Shown here piece by piece: positions 27,323-36,974 of a stretch of 64,000 bases of DNA. The stretch is taken from contig NZ_CP011526.1 of NCBI RefSeq assembly GCF_001027105.1, forward strand, positions 2,294,001 through 2,358,000. Direction: 5' to 3'. The DNA comes from Staphylococcus aureus. GTDB lineage: Bacteria; Bacillota; Bacilli; Staphylococcales; Staphylococcaceae. Made by a program: the position numbers and the translations under genes. Below the pieces are notes generated by a model. The model saw only the letters and a list, made by a program, of their open reading frames with translations. It was not told the DNA's origin and did not search any database. The stretch's first letter is position 1. Each line of letters begins with the position of its first letter.

Positions 27323-28927
27323 TTATTTATCTTCGGACGATTGATCCTCAACCATTTGTTCAAATGCTTCACGAACTTGTGGTACTGTCATACCTACTAC
27401 AACTTGGATACTCTTACCACTCTTTACTAATCCGTGTGCCATTTGTTGATGCGTGAAATATTCCGTATCTGCAACTTTACTTTCATCATAAACAGTTAAG
27501 CGTAATCTTGTTGTACAGTTAGTAACATCTTTGATATTTTCTTTGCCGCCTAAACCGTCGAGGTAATATGCAGCTTTGTCTTCGTATTCATTACCAGATG
27601 AAGCACGTTTAGAATCTACGCTATCACCTTTTTTATTTTTGTAATCTTGCTTAGAAAATAATTTAACTTCCTCTTCTGTTTTCTTACGTCCAGGTAATGG
27701 AATATCAAATTTCAAAATTAAGAATCTGAATAAGAAGAAGTAAATCGCTACAAATATCAGACCGATAATAACTTGTGCAACATAAGTACCCCAATGTTCT
27801 TTACCTAATGGCAACCAGTTTGTTGAAATAAAGTCTAACAAGCCACCACCCATGTTACCTACAACACCAAATGCGTACATTAAAGTATCCATTGATGCTG
27901 CTAAAACTGCGTGTAAAACAAATAAGTATGGTGCGATGAATAAGAATGTAAACTCTAATGGCTCAGTAATACCTACAACGACTGCTGTTAATGTGGCAGG
28001 AATAAGTAGTGCCGCCACCTTTTTACGATTTTCTTTAGGTGTCGTAGCATACATTGCTAAAGCAATACCTAAACATCCAAATACTTTCCCATTTCCTTGA
28101 AGCATAAAGCCATAAGGGAATTGCTCTTTTAATGGCTTAGTACTCTTAGCAAACTCATTTAAATGTTGTAACCATTCAGCTTTCAAGCCGTGATTGACTA
28201 CTACTGGTCCAACTTCAATTGGTGCATAAATAAAGTGATGTAATCCTGTTGGTATTAATACACGTTCTAAGAAGTGATACAACCATACACCGATATAGCC
28301 TGAAGCAATGATAAAGTGTTGCATTGAACCAATACCGTGCTGAACAGTTGGCCAAATAACACAAGTAATTGCTGCTAATGGTAACATCACAAAAAATGAA
28401 ATCGTAACTACAAATGTTAAACCTTGGAATACACCAACCATTTCTGGTAATCGTTTACTATAGTATCTATTGTGAATCCAAGTAATAATAGCTGAAATAA
28501 TAATACCACCTAGAATATTCGTATCCAATGTGGCAATACCTGCAATTGATTTTAAACCAGGTACATTTTCAACGCCTTTTTCTAAATTAGCGCCAAACGT
28601 ATGTGGCCATTGTGTTAAAATGGCATTTATAAATGTATTAAACATTAAGTAACCCATCAATGCTGCAAGTGCTGCATGACCTGGTGCTTTTTTAGCTAAA
28701 GAAAGTGGTAGACCTACAACAAATACAACTTCCATATGCGTAAAAATAACCCAGCCACCAGATTCTATTACTGACCAAAATTTAAACCAAAACGTATGTT
28801 GATCTGCTAAACTCCCCATGATTGTAGGATTTTTAAATAATGTCGCAAAGCCAAGCACTATCCCAAAGAAAGCGAACATTAATACCGGTACAATCATTGC
28901 ACTACCGAAACGCTTTATCGCATTCAT
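27323..28927 (-). CDS. glvC: PTS permease EIICB, alpha-glucoside/arbutin (GlvC) type
   Basis: A 534-residue phosphotransferase permease. The EIIC membrane domain covers about residues 1-410, with the substrate region LIPTGLHHFIYAPIEVGP and the conserved GITEPLEF motif. After a charged linker (about 420-455) comes the EIIB domain with phosphorylated Cys471 in NCTTRLRL. No EIIA is fused, so a separate EIIA (Crr-like) must supply phosphate. It resembles GlvC/MalP proteins, which import maltose or other alpha-glucosides; the sugar here is unproven. A cre site lies in the promoter and a divergent RpiR gene next to it is the likely regulator. Confidence 0.87.
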   Translation of the reverse strand: MNAIKRFGSAMIVPVLMFAFFGIVLGFATLFKNPTIMGSLADQHTFWFKFWSVIESGGWVIFTHMEVVFVVGLPLSLAKKAPGHAALAALMGYLMFNTFINAILTQWPHTFGANLEKGVENVPGLKSIAGIATLDTNILGGIIISAIITWIHNRYYSKRLPEMVGVFQGLTFVVTISFFVMLPLAAITCVIWPTVQHGIGSMQHFIIASGYIGVWLYHFLERVLIPTGLHHFIYAPIEVGPVVVNHGLKAEWLQHLNEFAKSTKPLKEQFPYGFMLQGNGKVFGCLGIALAMYATTPKENRKKVAALLIPATLTAVVVGITEPLEFTFLFIAPYLFVLHAVLAASMDTLMYAFGVVGNMGGGLLDFISTNWLPLGKEHWGTYVAQVIIGLIFVAIYFFLFRFLILKFDIPLPGRKKTEEEVKLFSKQDYKNKKGDSVDSKRASSGNEYEDKAAYYLDGLGGKENIKDVTNCTTRLRLTVYDESKVADTEYFTHQQMAHGLVKSGKSIQVVVGMTVPQVREAFEQMVEDQSSEDK

Positions 28928-29256
28928 CTTCTATTCCCTCCATATCATCTTTCCTAACAATACATCTAATTAGATTCATTTATAAATAGATGTCTTACTA
29001 TTTAAATATAATATATAGTAAACGCTTACACACCTACAACGACATTGACGTATTTTGAAAGTATTTTGTATAATCAGATTATCTTTTCATATAGTGAAAA
29101 TTTTTTCACGACCTTATATATGACATCGTTGTATTTGTAATACATTCGTTTTAAACGCATAATCAAACCTATATCAATACACAAATATATATAATGACAT
29201 ACAAGATTTTAATGTAATAACGATCTATTACACATTTATTTTCAAGGAGGTTGAAT
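28928..29256. other. Divergent promoter region of glvC and the RpiR gene
   Basis: About 330 bp. Leftward promoter candidate for glvC: -35 TTGTAG, 16 bp, -10 TATATT, with the cre site (29017-29030) between the two. The rest is AT-rich without a clear operator palindrome. Confidence 0.5.
29017..29030. promoter_or_regulatory. CcpA cre site upstream of glvC
   Basis: The complement TGTAAGCGTTTACT matches 13 of 14 positions of TGWAANCGNTNWCA. It lies about 90 bp before the glvC start, within the candidate promoter, so catabolite repression is expected. Confidence 0.75.
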
Positions 29257-30021
29257 ATGTTTTTAGATGAACACATTAATCGAAACTTTGATAAACTTAA
29301 TGATAATGATTTACATATCGCTCACTTTATCAATACACATATAGATGAATGTAAAAATATGAAAATACAAGATTTAGCGCAATTCACACATGCCTCGAAT
29401 GCAACCATTCACAGATTTACACGCAAATTAGGTTTTGACGGTTATAGTGATTTTAAATCGTACCTTAAATTTGAAAGTAATAAGACACACCAATTACCTT
29501 CTAACTCTATCGATAGTTTCAAACAAGAAATCGATAGTACATTCAGTTATTTAGAACGCGTTGATTACCAGCTTCTTACTAAAAAAATGCATACAGCTTC
29601 AACAATATATTTGTATGGTACAGGGCGTGCACAGTTAAACGTTGCTTCAGAGGCACAGCGTATATTGTTAACGTTACATAATCATGTCATTGTACTTCAT
29701 GATGAACATGAACTTAAAATGATTTTGAACAAGAGTGAACCTAATGATTTATTCTTTATTATTTCATTATCAGGTGAAACACATGAATTATTAGAAGTAA
29801 CAAACTTGCTTCAACTTAGACAAAAATACTTTATTTCTGTTACTACAATGAAAGATAATACCCTTGCTCAAAAAGCAAATTACAACGTCTATGTATCCAG
29901 TAACACATTCTACTTAACTGATGGTACAGACTATTCTAGCTTCATCAGTTATCATATATTCTTTGAAACACTTGTAAGAAAATATAATGAGTATTTACTA
30001 CATAATGATATTTCAAATTAG
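29257..30021 (+). CDS. MurR/RpiR-family transcriptional regulator
   Basis: A 254-residue regulator with an N-terminal HTH_6 domain (LAQFTHASNATIHRFTRKLG at about residues 40-60) and a C-terminal SIS sugar-phosphate domain (TIYLYGTGRAQLNVASEAQR; FFIISLSGETHELLE). The start is the ATG at 29257, six bases after AAGGAGG. It is divergent from glvC, so it most likely controls that permease in response to a phosphorylated sugar. It is a different gene from the RpiR homologue at 21078 and its domains align only in pattern. Confidence 0.85.
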   Translation: MFLDEHINRNFDKLNDNDLHIAHFINTHIDECKNMKIQDLAQFTHASNATIHRFTRKLGFDGYSDFKSYLKFESNKTHQLPSNSIDSFKQEIDSTFSYLERVDYQLLTKKMHTASTIYLYGTGRAQLNVASEAQRILLTLHNHVIVLHDEHELKMILNKSEPNDLFFIISLSGETHELLEVTNLLQLRQKYFISVTTMKDNTLAQKANYNVYVSSNTFYLTDGTDYSSFISYHIFFETLVRKYNEYLLHNDISN

Positions 30022-30022
30022 A

Positions 30023-30075
30023 AAAAAGGAAGTTATGATTTAATGGCCTTGAGCCTATCATAACTTCCTTTTATC
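30023..30075. terminator. Bidirectional terminator
   Basis: AAAAAGGAAGTTATGAT pairs with ATCATAACTTCCTTTT around a short loop, just past the RpiR stop and close to the end of the convergent SRPBCC gene. Confidence 0.85.
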
Positions 30076-30078
30076 ATT

Positions 30079-30585
30079 TTATTGTTGTGTTGATGTTTCG
30101 ATAACGTGGTACATCTTATCAAACATCAATTCGAAACCATGCACCATGGCATCATGATATTCTTTTTTCTTTTGCTTGTATTCTAAATTAGTAAATCGTC
30201 TTTCTTTTTCAACTAATGAACGATAATAAAATAGCATTTGGGTGCCACCTGTTTCACGTTCAAAAAATTCTACCTCAATGACATCTTGCGTTTCACTTAG
30301 TCCAGGCATACCGATAGTCATCTTAACGTATTCATCCATAACTAAAGATTCATAAATGCCTTCAATCACATTTACTTTGCCATTACGTTGTTGATCTACA
30401 ATACGATATTTACCGCCTTCTTTAACGTCCGCTTCAATCTCTTTATTCGTTCTGGCTGATGTCATAAACCATTGTTTCAACAAATCTTTCTTTGTCCAAG
30501 CTTCGTATACTAACTCTGGAGAAAATTTATAAAGCTTTTCAATTTCAACTTCGACATGTTCATTCTCTACATTAAATTTTGCCAC
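30079..30585 (-). CDS. SRPBCC/AHSA1-domain protein
   Basis: A 168-residue soluble protein with the Aha1/START-like helix-grip fold. The family pattern is seen at FSPELVYEAWTKKDLLKQWF and in the central strand EGGKYRIVDQQRNGK. Members bind hydrophobic ligands or act as Hsp90 co-chaperone relatives; many are of unknown role. A single gene with a shared downstream terminator. No motif points to a particular ligand. Confidence 0.82.
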   Translation of the reverse strand: MAKFNVENEHVEVEIEKLYKFSPELVYEAWTKKDLLKQWFMTSARTNKEIEADVKEGGKYRIVDQQRNGKVNVIEGIYESLVMDEYVKMTIGMPGLSETQDVIEVEFFERETGGTQMLFYYRSLVEKERRFTNLEYKQKKKEYHDAMVHGFELMFDKMYHVIETSTQQ

Positions 30586-30751
30586 TGTTGTCCACCCACT
30601 TTCGCTCTTACTTTTATTTTAACGTATTTTTGCTCAGTTCCAAACATAGATGATCATCATTTTTAAAAGATTAGCGTTATACGGTGAGTACAACATGATC
30701 TGTTAATATAACAAGCCACCTTACTTGGCTACATCGATATATTGTTAAGCA

Positions 30752-32065
30752 TTAATGTTTCATTTCTTGACTAGTGTTCTTTTTTAGCTTTGGAAAATTA
30801 AATAAAATCGCAATAAGTCCGCATACACCTAATAATATAGGATAAATGCTGTATGGGAATAACATTAACGGTGAAATACCAGCTACACCAGCCGCTGAAA
30901 TGACTTGCGGGCTATATGGTAATAAACCTTGGAAGCAGCCTCCAAATATATCAAGAATACTTGCTGATTTCCTTGAATCTACATCATATTCATCTGCAAT
31001 ATTTTTAGCTAAAGGACCTGACATAATAATAGAGATGGTGTTGTTTGCCGTGGCAATATCTGCGACACTTACCAAACTAGCAATTCCTAATTCTGCGCCA
31101 CGCTTTGATTTCACTTTAGAGCGAACAAATTGCAACAACCATTCAATACCACCATTGTGTTGAATAATACCGACTAAACCACCAATTAGCAACGCAATCA
31201 TAGCAATATCTTCCATGCTTATAATACCTTTGGACACTGCATCTAGTAGCCCCATCCAACCGAATGAACCATCTATGAGACCAATGATTCCGGCTAATAA
31301 TGTTCCGCCAATCAATACGATAATGACATTTACACCTAATAATGCTAATACCAATACTAAGATATACGGTACAACTTTAATTAGATTATAATCATAGTTT
31401 TTAGCATGATTTAAAGAAATGCCATTCGTTAAGAAATACAGAATAATAATCGTTAAAATAGCACCTGGCAATACAATTTTAAAGTTTACTCTGAATTTAT
31501 CTTTCATTTTCGTATGTTGTGTTCTAACCGCAGCAATTGTTGTATCTGAAATCATTGATAGATTATCGCCGAACATTGCACCTCCAACAACTGTAGCCAT
31601 TGCTAGCGCAGTTGGTACATCTGTCGCTTGTGCAAATCCGTAACCAACAGGTGCTATTGCAGCAACAGTTCCTACAGACGTCCCCATAGATATAGAAACA
31701 AACATACAAATCACAAACAATCCTACAATAATTAAATTTTCTGGGATTAATGATAGTCCTAAATTAACTGTCGACTTTACGCCACCCATTTTTTCAGCTG
31801 TATTTGAAAATGCACCTGCTAAAATAAAAATCAACATCATTAAAACAATGTTTGAATGGCCTGCACCTTTCGTGAAGACCTCAACTTTTTTAGCAAATGA
31901 TTCTTTTCGATTCATTAATAACGCCACAATTACCGTTATCGTAATTGCAACATTTAATGGCATTGAAGTAAAATCACCTGTGATAATACCTACGCCTAAA
32001 AACAACGCCACAAATAATAACAAGGGGAATAATGCCCAAGCATTGCTCTTTTTATGTACTTCCAT
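30752..32065 (-). CDS. NhaC-family transporter, predicted methionine transporter (MetT type)
   Basis: A 437-residue membrane protein with about 11-12 segments. NhaC-type motifs are present: SMGTSVGTVAAIAPVGYGFA and GAMFGDNLSMISDTTIAA. A complete SAM-I riboswitch with terminator precedes the gene, so expression falls when S-adenosylmethionine is abundant. Comparative genomics has predicted S-box-controlled NhaC-like proteins (MetT) to be methionine transporters, the best reading here despite the usual antiporter annotation. The ATG at 32065 lies beyond the terminator; an apparent 22-codon extension would be encoded inside the riboswitch terminator and is rejected. It differs from the 3803-5203 NhaC protein. 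Confidence 0.85.
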   Translation of the reverse strand: MEVHKKSNAWALFPLLLFVALFLGVGIITGDFTSMPLNVAITITVIVALLMNRKESFAKKVEVFTKGAGHSNIVLMMLIFILAGAFSNTAEKMGGVKSTVNLGLSLIPENLIIVGLFVICMFVSISMGTSVGTVAAIAPVGYGFAQATDVPTALAMATVVGGAMFGDNLSMISDTTIAAVRTQHTKMKDKFRVNFKIVLPGAILTIIILYFLTNGISLNHAKNYDYNLIKVVPYILVLVLALLGVNVIIVLIGGTLLAGIIGLIDGSFGWMGLLDAVSKGIISMEDIAMIALLIGGLVGIIQHNGGIEWLLQFVRSKVKSKRGAELGIASLVSVADIATANNTISIIMSGPLAKNIADEYDVDSRKSASILDIFGGCFQGLLPYSPQVISAAGVAGISPLMLFPYSIYPILLGVCGLIAILFNFPKLKKNTSQEMKH

Positions 32066-32087
32066 CCTTTTTACCTGCTTTCCAATT

Positions 32088-32240
32088 AAAAATACCTCTT
32101 TCTCACAAACGATGAAGAAAGAGGTTTTCAAGTGCTTTACCTGCTTATCTTCAAACCATTACGGTTACTGGAATTGGCACATTCGAGATGTTGCCGAGGC
32201 TTCATAGGGCCAGTCCCTCCACCTCTCTAGATAAGTGATG
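32088..32240 (-). promoter_or_regulatory. SAM-I (S-box) riboswitch with terminator
   Basis: Leftward leader RNA. The aptamer (about 32235 to 32144) opens with CTTATCTAGAG, continues GGTGGAGGGACTGGCCCTATG and AAGCCTCGGCAAC (S-box core, quoted in parts), and closes P1 with AGATAAG. An intrinsic terminator follows: ACCTCTTTCT with AGAAAGAGGT (32094-32103, 32116-32125) and a T-run. SAM binding should favour the terminator and stop transcription before the NhaC-family gene. Confidence 0.95.
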
Positions 32241-32289
32241 CTTATTTACGTTTACGTTACAAGATAATCCTTAGTACGTCAATCATAAA

Positions 32290-32859
32290 TTAATCAGGAG
32301 TCGTATAATATTTTTCATAAACAATCATTGCTACTGTAATAATAATCAAAACAATAATGCTAATAACAAGTAAAAGCCACCATTTAAGCATTAATGCAAT
32401 AAAAATGAACACGATAGACACACTTACTAATATTAATGATATGACTTTAAATTGCTGAACACGTTGCTTGGAGATGACTTTCAACTGTTTGTTTGATAGA
32501 CGCGTATTTTTTATACTGATTCCCAGTATATTTTCTAATATTTGAACCAATACGATACTTATTGCAAATATAATAATTGGTAAAACATCATAGCTCCCTA
32601 TAGTTAATGTATAAATTACAAATCCAATGTAAAGTAACCCTGAGACAAAGGATAAAAAGTATGCGACGTATTTGTTAAACTTAATGATATGCTTTTTAAC
32701 GTTTTGATGTGTAAACCATACATTCGAAACGATCGCAACTGCTACAAATAATGTGAATACTATATATAATGGTAATTTTTGTTCAGGAAAAACAGTCGCT
32801 ATTCCAAAAGCTAATGCTAAAATCAAAAATAATATAGCTCTAGATACTATTAATGCCAT
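32290..32859 (-). CDS. Hypothetical membrane protein, 189 residues
   Basis: Six hydrophobic segments in two groups of three, separated by a basic loop (SIKNTRLSNKQLKVISKQR, about residues 115-133). No family recognised. AAGGGG precedes the ATG. It lies immediately upstream (on the same strand) of the S-box leader of the transporter gene, but that leader has its own start, so the two are probably separate units. Confidence 0.72.
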   Translation of the reverse strand: MALIVSRAILFLILALAFGIATVFPEQKLPLYIVFTLFVAVAIVSNVWFTHQNVKKHIIKFNKYVAYFLSFVSGLLYIGFVIYTLTIGSYDVLPIIIFAISIVLVQILENILGISIKNTRLSNKQLKVISKQRVQQFKVISLILVSVSIVFIFIALMLKWWLLLVISIIVLIIITVAMIVYEKYYTTPD

Positions 32860-33345
32860 AATAACAACCCCTTTGTTTAATATCGAGTTTGCAAATTTAC
32901 GTTTATCAGCGTTTCTATGATCAGTACTTCTACGGGTAGCGTTTCTATGTAATTTACATCATCTTAACATATAAATACTTCGCTATTTAATTGAAAACAT
33001 ATCCTATTATTCTTTGTCCGTTCTGACGTTTAATATCTAGCCTTAGGCATTTCACTTGTTAATGAATTTAACTTTCTTCCACTAACCGTCCCTAAACCCA
33101 ATCCCGCAACAGTTTTTAACTTTTTCGTTGTTGTCCTGACATCCTCATTAAGAAAGTTTATTCTGCTTAAAACTTATAATCCACACCCTGAGCAAACGCT
33201 CCTTATGACAGAGTATTAAAATAAGCCGATAAAGATACACACCTTTACCGACTATTTAAAATACACTTCACCAATTCATTTTAATTTAATGGATTGAAGT
33301 AACTAAATTAATATTATGTTGTTCAATTAAAAGCTTCATACAAAC
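32860..33345. other. Non-coding interval upstream of the membrane protein gene
   Basis: About 485 bp. A 12-base direct repeat (AGCGTTTCTATG) appears at about 32910 and 32938. A probable terminator for the SDR gene lies at 33221-33253. No gene or RNA can be defined. Confidence 0.5.
33221..33253 (-). terminator. Possible terminator of the SDR gene
   Basis: GTCGGTAAAG pairs with CTTTATCGGC (one G-T pair), followed leftward by TTATTTTAAT. It lies about 95 bp past the SDR stop, with a weak T-tract. Confidence 0.45.
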
Positions 33346-34227
33346 CTAATCTATTTGCACTCCACCGCTAACACCGAACACTTGTCCGGTTGTATAACTT
33401 GATTCTTCTGACGCTAATAGCACATAAGTTCCACATAACTCAACAGGTTGACCTGCACGACCTAAAGGTGTTTTTTGACCAAATGTTGGGATTTTACTTT
33501 GAGGTTGTCCACCAGAAATTTGTAATGGTGACCAGAATGGACCAGGCGCTACACAGTTCACTCTAATTCCTTTTGGTCCTAATTCTTCTGAAAAACTTTT
33601 AGTTAATGAAATAATTGCTGCTTTTGAAGCGGCATAATCATGAAGAATAGGACTAGGATTATAACCTTGTACAGATGATGTCGTTGTAATTGACGCACCC
33701 GGTTTTAAATATTCCAATGCTTTTTGAACTGTCCAAAATAGCGGATAGACATTCGTTTCAAATGTTTCTGTAAATGCCTCAGTTGTAAATCCATGAATAT
33801 CATCATGATACTGTTGATGTCCAGCAACTAAAGTAACATTATCTAAGCCACCTAATTGTTGATATGCTTGTTCAACAAGGTCATAGTTGAACTGTTCATC
33901 TCTTATATCACCAGGAATTAACACTGCCTTTTGACCACTTTCTTCAATCACTTGGCGTACTTCTTGTGCATCTTGTTCTTCACTCGGAAGATAGTTAATC
34001 GCTACATCTGCACCTTCTTTAGCATACGCAATTGCTGCTGCACGCCCTATTGCTGAGTCACCACCTGTGACTAATATTTTATAGCCTTGTAAGCGTTGAT
34101 GACCTTGGTAAGACGTTTCGCCACAATCGGGTGCTGGCGTCATTTCAGATTGTAAACCCGGTACCTCTTGTTCTTGTTTTTCATAATCCGTTGTTTTAAA
34201 TTTTGTTCTAGGATCTTGAGCTGCCAT
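33346..34227 (-). CDS. Short-chain dehydrogenase/reductase, general-stress type (GSP39-like)
   Basis: A 293-residue NAD(P)-dependent oxidoreductase. The cofactor loop is TGGDSAIG (residues 54-61). The catalytic set is Ser184/185, Tyr198 and Lys202 (YAASK). An N-terminal extension of about 48 residues containing PAPDCGETSYQGHQRLQG is typical of the Bacillus YdaD/YhxD stress-protein subgroup, which is SigB controlled there. The usual NAG motif appears as VAGHQ. The substrate is unknown. AAGGAG precedes the ATG. Confidence 0.87.
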   Translation of the reverse strand: MAAQDPRTKFKTTDYEKQEQEVPGLQSEMTPAPDCGETSYQGHQRLQGYKILVTGGDSAIGRAAAIAYAKEGADVAINYLPSEEQDAQEVRQVIEESGQKAVLIPGDIRDEQFNYDLVEQAYQQLGGLDNVTLVAGHQQYHDDIHGFTTEAFTETFETNVYPLFWTVQKALEYLKPGASITTTSSVQGYNPSPILHDYAASKAAIISLTKSFSEELGPKGIRVNCVAPGPFWSPLQISGGQPQSKIPTFGQKTPLGRAGQPVELCGTYVLLASEESSYTTGQVFGVSGGVQID

Positions 34228-34337
34228 TTTTTTACATCTCCTTATTCGCTTAATGGTTATTATTTACCCAATCTTCCTAGGAACTTAATCATGATTACAC
34301 TAAAAATTACTTTCTTCTTTATAAAAACAAGCTCGAA

Positions 34338-35459
34338 TTATTCATGCAATAGTCTCTTTACAAATTCAACAAAATACTCAGGTACTTTTTCCAGAATCCT
34401 TTCATCCGGTTTATATTGAGGATGATGTAAATCATATTCACTATGAGAACCAATTAACGCAAATACACTTGGAAAATGTTGACTATAACCTGAAAAATCT
34501 TCTCCAATCGTAAGCGGCTGTTCCATCATTCCCACCTTATATCCAACATGTTGGGCTACTGCAATTGCTTTATGCGTCAATGCCTCATCATTCATCACAG
34601 CGCCAGGTAAATGCGTATAATTTAAATTAATTTTCATATTATATGCTTGAGCCAATCCGTCCGCAATATCTTGTAATCGTGTTTCTACAAGCTTTCGTAC
34701 CACAGGATCAAAACTACGCACTGTGCCTTGTACATACGCATGATCAGCAATGACATTCCAAGTATTACCACATGATATTTGTCCAATTGTTACTACCGCT
34801 TCATCAAACGCAGATAGATTTCTACTAACTATGGATTGAATACTATTAATCAATTGCGCCAACACAATAACTGGATCGTTGCATTGTTCTGGCTTTGCAG
34901 CATGACCACCCACGCCTTTAATATGAAACTCAAAACGATCTACTGCTGATGTAATTGCCCCTGTTTTGATTGCAAATGTACCTACCGAACGCGATGGGTC
35001 ATTATGAAAACCCAATACTGCTTGTACATCTTTTAATGCATGTGTTTCAATAATTTTAAAAGCGCCATGTCCTAGTTCTTCTGCTGATTGAAAAATGAAT
35101 TTAACACGCCCAGTAAGAGTGCCCTCAATTTCTTTTAATTTTACAGCTGTAGCCAAAATACTAGCCATGTGAATATCATGACCACACGCATGCATAACAC
35201 CTTCATTTTCAGATTTAAAATCCTGTTCAACAAGCTCTTGAATCGGTAAAGCATCAATGTCAGCCCGAACAGCTATACAACTCAGACCTTGTCCCACTTC
35301 AGCAACAAGCCCAGTCGCAAGTGGTAAGTCTAATATTCTAATATGATGTTCTGTTAAAATATCTTTAATTTTTTGTGTAGTCTTAAATTCTTTATCGGAT
35401 AGTTCTGGAAATTGATGAAAATACCTTCTCCAGGTAACAGCTTGATCTTTTAATCCCAT
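34338..35459 (-). CDS. M20-family metallopeptidase/amidohydrolase
   Basis: A 373-residue zinc amidohydrolase of the hippurate hydrolase/N-acyl-amino-acid hydrolase group. The metal-binding stretch HACGHDIHM and the preceding ADIDALPI are intact, and a dimerisation domain interrupts the catalytic fold at about residues 180-290. It may deacylate N-acetyl or other N-acyl amino acids; N-acetyl-diaminopimelate deacetylase is another possibility but the gene is not in a dap cluster. A GGAAGGGGA Shine-Dalgarno precedes the ATG. Confidence 0.87.
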   Translation of the reverse strand: MGLKDQAVTWRRYFHQFPELSDKEFKTTQKIKDILTEHHIRILDLPLATGLVAEVGQGLSCIAVRADIDALPIQELVEQDFKSENEGVMHACGHDIHMASILATAVKLKEIEGTLTGRVKFIFQSAEELGHGAFKIIETHALKDVQAVLGFHNDPSRSVGTFAIKTGAITSAVDRFEFHIKGVGGHAAKPEQCNDPVIVLAQLINSIQSIVSRNLSAFDEAVVTIGQISCGNTWNVIADHAYVQGTVRSFDPVVRKLVETRLQDIADGLAQAYNMKINLNYTHLPGAVMNDEALTHKAIAVAQHVGYKVGMMEQPLTIGEDFSGYSQHFPSVFALIGSHSEYDLHHPQYKPDERILEKVPEYFVEFVKRLLHE

Positions 35460-35681
35460 CGGTCATTCCCCTTCCTTAAGTCAATGATATGTTGTCTACC
35501 CTACGATGATCATCTTTGACTATTAAACGATGATTTCACAACAATGTACTCTTGTTAATTGCTTTCGTTAATGATAGACAGTTGTTTAATAATATCGTAA
35601 CACTGTTGTCAAACTATTCTAACTTTTATAATTGAGACTCTATACAAAAACGTGTTCTCGAATATACTTGTTTTTACAAAC

Positions 35682-35726
35682 CACAAAAAGCTCTAAACAT
35701 TAGTTTAAACCAATGCTTAGAGCTTT
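35682..35726 (-). terminator. Terminator of hutUI
   Basis: AAAGCTCTAAACAT (35687-35700) pairs with ATGCTTAGAGCTTT (35713-35726), followed leftward by TTTTTGTGG, 10 bp past the hutI stop. Confidence 0.85.
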
Positions 35727-35735
35727 CTAATTATT

Positions 35736-36974
35736 TTATGCTTTAAAAGATACTGTGTTATCTACGATGACCTTACCGTCTTTAATAACTTTTTCTGCGT
35801 GATTGATACCAAAATGATATGGAATATATTCATGATTTGGTGCATCCCAAATTACTAAATTAGCCTTATCACCTGTGTTAATTGTACCCGCGTTAATGTC
35901 TATTGCTTTAGCAGCATTGACCGTAACAGCATTCCAAACTTCATTAGGTGATAGCTTTAATTTCAAGGCTGCAATCGCCATAACAAGTTGTAAGTTGTTT
36001 GTGACACTACTACCAGGGTTATAATCAGTTGCTAATGCAATCGCACCGTTATTGTCAAGCATGCCTCTTGCATCTGCATAATCTTCTTTACCTAAATAGA
36101 ACGTCGTTGCAGGTAAGAGGACAGCTACAGTATCACTATTTCGCAACTTTTCTTTTCCTTTATCACTAGAAGCTACTAAGTGGTCTGCTGATATTGCTTG
36201 TTCATCAATTGCTAATTCCAGTCCGCCTAACGGATCAATTTCATCCGCATGTATTTTCACTTTAAAACCTGCTTCTTTGGCTTTTTGCATATAATGTTGC
36301 GATTGTTCTATTGTAAATACACCTGTTTCACAGAAAATATCCGCAAAGTCTGCATATTGTTTTACTTCCGGAAGTAACGCAATCATTTCTTCTAAAAATG
36401 CCTCATTTGAACTTGCCTCTTTAGGTACAGCATGAGGCCCTAGGAAAGTATGTTTCATGTCTAAATCATATTTCTCAGCTAAACGATTAGACACTTTCAA
36501 TTGCTTCAGTTCATTTTCTCTATCTAATCCATAACCACTCTTACTTTCAACTGCAAGCACGCCGTGTTTAATCATAGTAAGCAAATCATGCTCTGCTTTT
36601 TTAAACAAGTCATCTTCGGATGTTTCTCTAGTAGCATTAACGGTAGATAATATGCCACCACCCATTTCTAATATTTCAAGGTAAGACTTACCTTGACGTT
36701 TTAATGACATCTCATGTTCTCGAGATCCACCAAATGTTAAATGGGTATGTGCATCTACTAATGCTGGGGACACTACCTTCCCACTAGCATCAATCGTCTC
36801 AGTCGCATCGTAGTCATCTGTATGTGTTCCAGCATATACAATTTTGCCATCTTTAATGACAACTGTACCATTTTTCACAACATTTAATTCATCTAATTCC
36901 TTACCCTTCAAAGGTTTATCTGTTGATCTCGGTAAAATTAATTCTGCTATATGATTAATTATTAAATCATTCAT
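35736..36974 (-). CDS. hutI: Imidazolonepropionase (histidine degradation)
   Basis: A 412-residue metal-dependent amidohydrolase that opens 4-imidazolone-5-propionate to N-formimino-glutamate, the third step of the hut pathway. The metal-binding HTH motif is at His76 and His78 ([14 protein letters not shown]), and [12 protein letters not shown] contains a further ligand histidine. Its start overlaps the hutU stop by one base, with AGGTGAT inside the hutU end, so translation is coupled. The length is normal. Confidence 0.95.
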
